Source of the DNA: Acidobacteriota bacterium
GTDB lineage: Bacteria; Acidobacteriota; Terriglobia; Bryobacterales; Bryobacteraceae
Reading direction: 5' to 3'
DNA: 64,000 nucleotides
Assembly (NCBI GenBank): GCA_017307505.1
Contig: JAFKEE010000016.1
Location: 372,001 to 436,000, forward strand
The notes under the pieces were generated by a model that worked only from the letters and a program-made list of their open reading frames with translations, searched no databases and had not been told where the DNA came from. Shown in pieces: positions 7,560-14,143 of the stretch; position 1 is the first letter of the stretch, and every line of letters starts with the position of its first letter. The position numbers were made by a program, and so were the translations under genes.

Positions 7560-8849
7560 ATGGAAAAGCAGTTCATCATCCTGTTGATCAAGCTGGCGGC
7601 GGCGGCGTCCATCGCCAGCATTCTGGCGCGTTCGTCCAAGTTCCTGAACCTGCTTTTGCGGGAACGGCGGACAATGCTGGAGCAGCTCCAGCTCAGCCTG
7701 GGCATCTCCGGTTTCTGCGCCGCCGGATCGATTGTCAGGATCTATACGCAAAGTTATGCCGCGGCCGATATGTGCCTGGAAGGCAGTCTCTTAGCAGGAT
7801 TGATCGGCGGCTACATTTCGGGCCTGCTCACCGGGGTGATCTGCTCCATCCCAGCGTTGATTCATGGCGAATATCTGGCGATGCCCCTGTACGCGGCGGT
7901 GGGGGTGATGGGCGGCCTGCTGCGCGACCTAGCCTACGACCAGGAGGAGGTCTGGCGGATCTCGCCGTTCTTTGACCTGAGCGTATACCGGCTGATCCGG
8001 TATCCGGAGGCGCGCCGGCGCAGCCTGTTCCAGATCGTGGGCCTGTTCACGATCGTGCTGGCGGAGTTGATGCGGTACACGGTGGTGCGGCTTTTCGGCG
8101 AGCGTATGATTTTCGCGTTCTACCTGCCGCAGGGCGGGTGGGCCAATACGCCGGTCTTCGTATCGACGATTTTCACGGTGGCCCTGCCGCTGAAGATCTG
8201 GGTGAGCGCCCGCAATGAGCGGCTGCTGGAAAACAAGGAGCGCCTGCTGGTAGAGGCGCGCCTCAGCGCCTTGAGCGCGCAGATCAATCCGCACTTTCTC
8301 TTCAACACGCTGAACACGGTGAGTTCACTGATTCGCACGAATCCGGACAAAGCGCGTCAGGTTGTCTACAAGCTTTCCAATATTCTGCGCCGGCTGCTGC
8401 GAAAGACCGACAACTTCGCGCCGCTGCGGGAGGAACTGGCTTTCATCGACGATTACCTGGCCATCGAGATGACCCGGTTTGGCGAGAAGCTGCGCTTCGT
8501 AAAAGATGTGGAGCCGGGCACACTGGACTGCCAGATTCCGGCGATGCTGCTGCAGCCGCTGGTGGAGAACAGCATCAAACACGGCCTGGCGCGAAAAGTG
8601 GACGGCGGGACCATCCGGTTGGAGAGCCGCTTTGAACGACGGCCCGAAGGATTGCGGCTGTTGCTGACGGTGGCGGACGACGGTGTGGGGATTGAGGAAG
8701 AGCGACTCGAGTCGATTCTGGAGCAACCGGGCATTGGGGTGTCGAATGTGAACGAGCGGCTGCTGGTGCTGTTTGGCGCCAATTACCGGCTGAGCGTCAC
8801 CTCCCAAAGCGGCGATGGCACGAAGACGGTCATCGAAATTCCGGCCTGA
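7560..8849 (+). CDS. LytS-type sensor histidine kinase (orphan)
   Basis: 429 residues. The first ~210 contain five to six membrane helices resembling the 5TMR-LYT sensor domain. A short linker leads to a His_kinase domain whose phospho-acceptor motif is QINPHFLFNTLN (His245), with the N-box LLQPLVENSIKHGL and the ATP-lid glycines VADDGVGI further on. This is the LytS/YehU class, which usually signals to LytTR response regulators. No regulator gene lies next to it, so its partner must be elsewhere; one LytTR regulator sits at 37 kb but has its own kinase. It diverges from ribA. Confidence 0.88.
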   Translation: MEKQFIILLIKLAAAASIASILARSSKFLNLLLRERRTMLEQLQLSLGISGFCAAGSIVRIYTQSYAAADMCLEGSLLAGLIGGYISGLLTGVICSIPALIHGEYLAMPLYAAVGVMGGLLRDLAYDQEEVWRISPFFDLSVYRLIRYPEARRRSLFQIVGLFTIVLAELMRYTVVRLFGERMIFAFYLPQGGWANTPVFVSTIFTVALPLKIWVSARNERLLENKERLLVEARLSALSAQINPHFLFNTLNTVSSLIRTNPDKARQVVYKLSNILRRLLRKTDNFAPLREELAFIDDYLAIEMTRFGEKLRFVKDVEPGTLDCQIPAMLLQPLVENSIKHGLARKVDGGTIRLESRFERRPEGLRLLLTVADDGVGIEEERLESILEQPGIGVSNVNERLLVLFGANYRLSVTSQSGDGTKTVIEIPA

Positions 8850-8950
8850 CCGCGAGGCTTGGGACTAGGCGAAAACCAGCGAAGATCGACTGCAACCCGA
8901 TTGACAAAGATAGCGTCATTGGATCTGTAAAGAAGTTTAAGGAGGCAGTT

Positions 8951-9862
8951 GTGATCCGGCAATTCACGATTTTGGCGTTAGCGGCCTCGCTGGCAGCGCC
9001 GGCGACCTGGGCGCAGCGGGGCGAGAGGAAGACTGTCGACTTGTCCCGGTTGGCGAGCAAGGTCACGGTGGAAAGTTCAGGCGGCGCGGCCCAGTTTCGG
9101 GCGGCGTTTCCGCGCGGCAGAAACGGCGGCGCGACGGACGGCGCGGCCTTCGGCTCCGCGGGCCAGTCGAATGCGGCGGCTCTGACGCAGGCGCCGGGCG
9201 TCCTGCAGATGAATTTGTTTGAAGGCTACAAATCCGGCCGCGAGACCTATTTTGTGGCGACACGGACAATCCCCAGCGGCAGTCTGTTCCAGCAGTTCAT
9301 CAATCTGCCGGACAACCAGCAACTGGCCCTGAGCGCGGTGCGGTTCAAGTATGACATGGCTCCGGGCGAATCGTTGACCCTCACGAACATCAAGGATTTC
9401 GGGTTTTTCTGGGAATACGGCCTGACGGCTTATGCCATCAAAATCACTTTGCCGGATGGTACCGAGACCTGGACGGGTACTGATTTCGGAACGGCGGATT
9501 GGCAAGGCCAGTATTTCCGGAAGTTTGAGGATCTGCCCTATGTGATCCCGGGCCTGACCGGTGCCCGCGAGTATCTCGACAACGGCGCGACCATGGTGGA
9601 GATCAAGGGACGGTTCCGGACGGATCTGCCGGTCCACGTGGTTTTTGAGGATCTGGTGGTGCCCAGGGAGTCAGTGCAGGTGCTGGACGCGACAACGGTG
9701 CTTGTAAATCTGAGCGCGGCGTACGGCTACTACTACGACAGCGGAGTGGGCGATCTGGTGGAACAGACCTTCGACCCGACCCGGGTCAAGGGCTACCTGT
9801 TGACCGTAGGGCAGGGCGGGTTCACCGATACTTTACCTTTCCGTCACACCCCGATGCAGTAG
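8951..9862 (+). CDS. Secreted protein of unknown function
   Basis: 303 residues from a GTG at 8951. A strong ribosome site TAAGGAGG (8939-8945 region) lies 6-7 bases upstream and decides this start. The N-terminus is a classical signal peptide (MIRQFTILALAASLAAPATWAQ, cleavage likely after AWA). The mature part is rich in beta-strand, Gly, Thr and aromatic residues, without cysteines or a catalytic motif that I recognise. A TTGACA at 8901-8906 may be its -35, but no convincing -10 follows. It ends just before an intrinsic terminator, so it is probably a single-gene transcript. Confidence 0.75.
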   Translation: MIRQFTILALAASLAAPATWAQRGERKTVDLSRLASKVTVESSGGAAQFRAAFPRGRNGGATDGAAFGSAGQSNAAALTQAPGVLQMNLFEGYKSGRETYFVATRTIPSGSLFQQFINLPDNQQLALSAVRFKYDMAPGESLTLTNIKDFGFFWEYGLTAYAIKITLPDGTETWTGTDFGTADWQGQYFRKFEDLPYVIPGLTGAREYLDNGATMVEIKGRFRTDLPVHVVFEDLVVPRESVQVLDATTVLVNLSAAYGYYYDSGVGDLVEQTFDPTRVKGYLLTVGQGGFTDTLPFRHTPMQ

Positions 9863-9889
9863 TCCCGGAAAATGAAAAAGTCAGGAAAG

Positions 9890-9918
9890 AAGCCCCAGGG
9901 CAACCTGGGGCTTCTTTT
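9890..9918 (+). terminator. Intrinsic terminator after the secreted-protein gene
   Basis: A perfect 10-pair stem (9890-9899 with 9904-9913), a GCAA loop, and a T-rich tail. It lies 28 bases after the stop at 9862. Confidence 0.88.
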
Positions 9919-10030
9919 GTCTTATACGACAGGTGGCTGATTTCATCGTGCTGAATTTCCGATAGATTAGTAGGCAGAGGACTCCGTGCCGGTGCGGTAC
10001 AGGCGGATCCCGCTGCGGTGGGCAATTTGA

Positions 10031-12379
10031 ATGCGATTTCTGTTTGCTTTTCTACTGGCTGGCACGGTTTTTGGCCAAAGCTTTGTTCCGGGCCGTTTTC
10101 TGGTGGAACTGGACGGCCTCCCGGCGATGAAAGCCCAGGACATGGGGCAGCGCCGCAGTGCGATCGAGGCGGAGCAGGCCACGATGGAAGGCGCCCTGCG
10201 ATCCCGGCGGGCGCTGGTGGTGGCACGTGTCAGCACCGTGGCCAACGTGCTGGTGGTGCAGGCGGCGAACGCGCAGCAACTCGCGGGCCTGCCCGGCGTA
10301 AAGCGCGTGGAACCGGTGGAGCGGTTTGACCTGTTTCTGATGAACGCCCTGCCCATCCACCACGTTCCCGAGGCTTGGGCCGCGACGGGCGGCATGGCCA
10401 ACGCCGGGAAGGGGATCAAGATTGCCATTGTGGACACGGGCATCGATATGACGCATCCGGGCTTCGCCGCGGGCGACATGACGGCGCCGGAAGGCTATCC
10501 GCTTGCGAGCAGTGACGAGAATCTGGCCCTGACGAACGGCAAGGTGATCGTGGCGCGCAGCTTCGATTCGGCTCCGGTGACCGACTTCGAAGGTCACGGG
10601 ACGGCTGTGGCTATGACTGCCGCGGGCGTGCAGCATGAGAGCCCGCGCGGCACGATTTCAGGAGTGGCTCCTGCCGCCTGGATCGGGGCCTACCGTGTGG
10701 CCGATTTTGCCGATGGCGGCATATACAGCGACACCGTGCTGCAGGCGCTGGATTGGGTGGTCCGCGACGGCATGGATGTCGTCAACATGAGTTTCGGCTC
10801 CCTGGGCCGGTTCGGCTCGTCCCACACGATCTATGGGGACGCGGTACGCGGCCTGACCGAACGCGGGATCATCGTCGTGCGGGCCGCGGGGAACACCGCT
10901 GGGCCGATGACGGTGGACGACACCGCGTCGATCGACAGTGTAATCGCCGTGGGCGCAAACAGCGCAACGGTGTCGACGGCCACGCAGGTTGTACCTTCCG
11001 CCGGACCGGCGATGGATGGAACTGCCTCCACGAACATCACGGAGCACGAGCCGGTCAGTGGTCCGCTAGCGGACATTTCGGTGTTTGATTCCACGGGGTT
11101 CGCGTGTGACGGCAGCCTTTTTCCGGCGGAAAGCCTGACTGGCAGCATCGCTCTGCTGGAGCGCGGCGGATGCGACTTTGAGTCCAAACTGGCCAATCTG
11201 GCGGCGGCCGGCGCGGTGGGCGCGGTGGTCTTCAATACGGCGGACCCCTCCTATGACAAGTCGGGGGAGGCGATGGTCTCTATGATCGTGGACAACCCCA
11301 ACCAGATTCCCGGGATCTTCGTGCCACGCAGCAAGGGGTTGGATTTGAAGAATCTGATTGCCACGGTGGAAGACCTGCAGGTACAACTGCGATTTCCCTT
11401 TGGGAAGGGAGCGCCGCGTTCCCTGGCCACCTTCTCGAGCATGGGCCCGAGTGTGGAGTTGCTGATCAAACCCGACCTGGTGGCGACAGGGCAACCGGTG
11501 TACACAGCGGCTCTCAAGGAGGACTATGACCCGGACTACTGCCCGGTCTGCGACCCCAGCGGCTACATCTCAACACAGGGCACCAGCTTTTCGGCTCCGC
11601 TGGTGGCGGGGGCGGCGGCCGTCCTGAAGAGCGCCCGTCCCGGGTTGTCCGTTAACGAGTACCGCTCGCTGCTGATCGATAGCGCCTCGCCGTTCGTCTT
11701 CCTGGACAATACAGCAGCGCCGGTGACATCGGCAGGCGCGGGCTACCTGAACCTGAACAGCGCGGTGACGTCGACGGTCGCGGTGGCACCGGTCTCTCTC
11801 TCTTTCGGGTCCGGCGGCGGCACAGTGGATTTGTCGAAGGAAGTAACCGTGAAGAATGTGGGCGGTTCGGCGACGACCTACAGCTTGAGCCTCGAGTCCT
11901 CCGACACGCTGCAGCCCGTCCTGTCGGGCAGCGAAGTGACGCTGGAACCTGGTTCAACCGCATCCTTCCAGGTCAGTCTGGCAAGCGGCGGCACCGATGC
12001 GGGCGCCTATCAGGGCTTCCTCAAAGTGACCGACACTCAGTCTGGCGCCGTGGCGCGCGTCCCGTACTGGTACGCCGTGGAAGGGGGCCCCGCGACCACC
12101 ATGACGATTCTGGATTACTCGCCCTCCTCGCCCAAGGTCAACAGCACGGTCTGGATCTACCTGCGAGTCCACGACAAGGCGGGACTGGCACTGGGCACGA
12201 CGACTCCTCTGGTGGTGCCGGTTTCGGGCGGTGTCACTGTGCTGGGTGTGAAGTCCTCGGCCACGCTGTTCCCCAATTCGTGGCTGATCCAACTGCAGAT
12301 GGGACCGCAGTCCGGCGCAAACGTGTTCCGGTTCGAAGTGGGCGACCTCAAGCGGACCTATTCGATCACAACACCGTAG
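10031..12379 (+). CDS. Secreted subtilisin-like serine protease (S8) with PA domain
   Basis: 782 residues. A signal peptide (to about residue 15) is followed by an inhibitor-I9-like propeptide, then the S8 domain with catalytic Asp135 (IVDTGIDM), His189 (EGHGTAVAM) and Ser519 (GTSFSAPLVAG), plus the oxyanion Asn in AAGNTAG near 287. A protease-associated domain (about 340-450, containing GSIALLERGGCDFESKLANLAAAGAVGAVV, quoted in part) is inserted between His and Ser, as in lactocepin-type enzymes. The last ~240 residues form Ig-like beta-sandwiches (VTVKNVGG). There is no sorting or anchor signal. It is predicted to degrade extracellular protein. Confidence 0.9.
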   Translation: MRFLFAFLLAGTVFGQSFVPGRFLVELDGLPAMKAQDMGQRRSAIEAEQATMEGALRSRRALVVARVSTVANVLVVQAANAQQLAGLPGVKRVEPVERFDLFLMNALPIHHVPEAWAATGGMANAGKGIKIAIVDTGIDMTHPGFAAGDMTAPEGYPLASSDENLALTNGKVIVARSFDSAPVTDFEGHGTAVAMTAAGVQHESPRGTISGVAPAAWIGAYRVADFADGGIYSDTVLQALDWVVRDGMDVVNMSFGSLGRFGSSHTIYGDAVRGLTERGIIVVRAAGNTAGPMTVDDTASIDSVIAVGANSATVSTATQVVPSAGPAMDGTASTNITEHEPVSGPLADISVFDSTGFACDGSLFPAESLTGSIALLERGGCDFESKLANLAAAGAVGAVVFNTADPSYDKSGEAMVSMIVDNPNQIPGIFVPRSKGLDLKNLIATVEDLQVQLRFPFGKGAPRSLATFSSMGPSVELLIKPDLVATGQPVYTAALKEDYDPDYCPVCDPSGYISTQGTSFSAPLVAGAAAVLKSARPGLSVNEYRSLLIDSASPFVFLDNTAAPVTSAGAGYLNLNSAVTSTVAVAPVSLSFGSGGGTVDLSKEVTVKNVGGSATTYSLSLESSDTLQPVLSGSEVTLEPGSTASFQVSLASGGTDAGAYQGFLKVTDTQSGAVARVPYWYAVEGGPATTMTILDYSPSSPKVNSTVWIYLRVHDKAGLALGTTTPLVVPVSGGVTVLGVKSSATLFPNSWLIQLQMGPQSGANVFRFEVGDLKRTYSITTP

Positions 12380-12412
12380 CGGCAAAACCATCGGGCAATG
12401 TACCGATTCTGG

Positions 12413-12440
12413 TTGACGAAACCGCGATTTCGTATAAACT
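12413..12440 (+). promoter_or_regulatory. Possible promoter upstream of the greA leader hairpin
   Basis: TTGACG at 12413-12418 precedes TAAACT at 12435-12440 (16-base spacing); an overlapping TATAAA at 12433 is closer to consensus but only 14 bases away. A perfect 12-base palindrome, AGATAGCTATCT, lies at 12447-12458 near the predicted start. Transcripts from here would meet the terminator at 12471-12512. Confidence 0.4.
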
Positions 12441-12470
12441 ATCAATAGATAGCTATCTCGAGACGTACTC

Positions 12471-12512
12471 GCGGTCGCCCCTCCACCAGACTCGGGGGCG
12501 GCCGCTTTTTTT
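12471..12512 (+). terminator. Intrinsic terminator between the protease gene and greA
   Basis: An 11-pair G+C-rich stem (12471-12481 with 12495-12505, one G-T wobble) is followed by seven T. It lies 92 bases after the protease stop and 86 bases before greA. It either ends the protease transcript or acts as an attenuator in a greA leader. Confidence 0.88.
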
Positions 12513-12564
12513 GCGAATCTGCGGCCTGACCGGGCGAGTCTGGGGCCAGCCGGCGTGCGTGGTC

Positions 12565-12570
12565 TATAAT
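12565..12570 (+). promoter_or_regulatory. -10 box of a proximal greA promoter
   Basis: Consensus TATAAT, 28 bases upstream of the greA start and beyond the terminator at 12471-12512. No good -35 is visible at 16-18 bases upstream. Confidence 0.45.
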
Positions 12571-12598
12571 CGGAATCTGGGAGCATGTTGCACACGCG

Positions 12599-13069
12599 AT
12601 GGAGGATTTAATCAAGAAGCTGCAGGCAGAGATTACGGCGCTCGAGTATGAGCTCCGGAATGAACTGCCCAAGGAGATTCTGAAGGCGCGCGCGCACGGT
12701 GATTTGAAAGAGAACGCCGAGTTTCATGCGGCCAAGGAGCGCCAGCGGTATGTCGACGCCCGCCTGGCCCAGCTGAAGAAACGGCTGATGGACTTTTCCC
12801 TGATCGACATGACGAAGATTCCGCGCGACCGGGTGGGCCTGGGGTCCACGGTCGTGGTCTTGGATCTCGATAAGGATGAAGAGGTTACCTACAAGATTGT
12901 GGCCAGTGAGGAGTCGGACGCGGCAAAGCGGATGATTTCGACCAGCTCGCCGATTGGACGCGGGCTGCTGGGCAAACAGGTGGGTGATGAAGTGGCGATT
13001 CCGAGCCCTGGCGGGGTGAGGAAGATGGAGATCCTTCAACTGACAACGATTCACGACGCGGTTGAATAG
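12599..13069 (+). CDS. greA: Transcription elongation factor GreA
   Basis: Rescues backtracked RNA polymerase by stimulating transcript cleavage. It has 156 residues. The N-terminal coiled-coil carries the acidic tip in GDLKENAEFHAAKE (Asp and Glu that reach the active site), and the C-terminal FKBP-like domain contains ISTSSPIGRGLLGKQVGDEV (quoted exactly at 20 residues). The start ATG at 12599 gives the standard N-terminus. A terminator lies in the region upstream, which may be part of its control. The phosphatidyltransferase gene follows 23 bases later and is probably co-transcribed. Confidence 0.95.
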   Translation: MEDLIKKLQAEITALEYELRNELPKEILKARAHGDLKENAEFHAAKERQRYVDARLAQLKKRLMDFSLIDMTKIPRDRVGLGSTVVVLDLDKDEEVTYKIVASEESDAAKRMISTSSPIGRGLLGKQVGDEVAIPSPGGVRKMEILQLTTIHDAVE

Positions 13070-13092
13070 GATGGATTGAGAAGGCAAAGCTC

Positions 13093-13740
13093 ATGACGTA
13101 CACCCGCGCGATCGGCATTGGAGCGGGGAAAATTCTGTACTGGATTGTGCGCATGCTCGCGCTGTCGCGCATCCACCCGAATGTCCTGACGTTCATCGGG
13201 TTGCTGATCAATATCTACGCTGCGGTCCTGCTCGCATCGGGCAAGTTTTTCTATGCCGGACTGGTGATTATCGGCGCAGGACTGTTCGATATGGTGGACG
13301 GGCGGGTGGCCCGTGAAACGAAGCAGGTGACGCGCTTTGGCGCCTTCTTCGACTCGGTGGTGGACCGCTACTCCGACCTGGCGCTGCTGATGGGCCTGCT
13401 GGTCTACTACGCCAACATCAATCGCAATTTCTATGTCGTCCTCACCGCCGTCGTCATGACCGCCTCGGTGATGATCAGCTACACGCGGTCGCGGGCCGAG
13501 AACGTGATTCCGTCGTGCAAGGCGGGCTTCCTGGAGCGGCCGGAGCGGATTGTGCTCCTCATCATTGGCGCCCTCTTTGATCGCATGGCTCCGGTGTTGT
13601 GGGTGATCGCGGTGCTGGGCAACATCACGGTGATTCACCGCATGATGCACACCTGGGACGTGACCAAGGCCATGGATCTGGCAGCCGAAGAGGCCGCCGG
13701 ACGGCCCAAAGAGATGACGGCCTCCACGGCCGGCCACTGA
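13093..13740 (+). CDS. CDP-alcohol phosphatidyltransferase family protein
   Basis: Integral membrane enzyme of phospholipid synthesis, 215 residues with about six hydrophobic segments. The family signature DGxxARx8GxxxDxxxD is complete: Asp69-Gly70, Ala73-Arg74, Gly83, Asp87, Asp91 (within DMVDGRVARETKQVTRFG and the AFFDSVVDR that follows). It transfers a phosphatidyl group from CDP-diacylglycerol to an alcohol. Whether the acceptor is glycerol-3-phosphate, inositol phosphate or another alcohol cannot be read from the sequence, so no symbol is given. The C-terminal ~40 residues are soluble and variable. Confidence 0.85.
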   Translation: MTYTRAIGIGAGKILYWIVRMLALSRIHPNVLTFIGLLINIYAAVLLASGKFFYAGLVIIGAGLFDMVDGRVARETKQVTRFGAFFDSVVDRYSDLALLMGLLVYYANINRNFYVVLTAVVMTASVMISYTRSRAENVIPSCKAGFLERPERIVLLIIGALFDRMAPVLWVIAVLGNITVIHRMMHTWDVTKAMDLAAEEAAGRPKEMTASTAGH

Positions 13741-13765
13741 TCGCGCGCGCAGCTGCCGCGGCGCC

Positions 13766-14143
13766 TCAATCCTCCAGAATCAGGAACGCCTGTCCGTACT
13801 GTTTGGTATGGGTAAGCGACAGGTGGGCGTGTTTGACGCCCATCCGTTCCGCAATCTGCTTCGCCACCCCATGAAAGGTGATCGTGGGGCGGCCCGAGGG
13901 CAGGTTGGTCACTTCGAAGTCCTGCCAGGTGATGCCGTGCCGCCAACCGGTGCCAATGGCCTTCATGCCGGCTTCCTTGGCCGCAAACCGGGCGGCATAG
14001 CGCTCGTACTTGTTGGCCTTGCGGGCCACATAGGCCCGCTCCTTTTCGGTATAGATCCGGTGGAGAAAGCGATCGCCATAGCGCTCGATGGAGGCCTGGA
14101 TGCGATCGACTTCCGCCAGATCGATCCCGGTGCCGAGGATCAT
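13766..14143 (-). CDS. acpS: Holo-[acyl-carrier-protein] synthase
   Basis: Moves 4'-phosphopantetheine from CoA to acyl carrier protein. It has 125 residues, the family length. The metal-binding GTGIDLAEVDRI at the N-terminus and the ARFAAKEAGMKAIGTG motif (Glu and Lys of the active site) are intact, and the C-terminal LSLTHTKQYGQAF is typical. The start ATG overlaps the stop of the upstream M14 peptidase gene as ATGA (14140-14143), so its translation is probably coupled to that gene. Confidence 0.94.
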   Translation of the reverse strand: MILGTGIDLAEVDRIQASIERYGDRFLHRIYTEKERAYVARKANKYERYAARFAAKEAGMKAIGTGWRHGITWQDFEVTNLPSGRPTITFHGVAKQIAERMGVKHAHLSLTHTKQYGQAFLILED

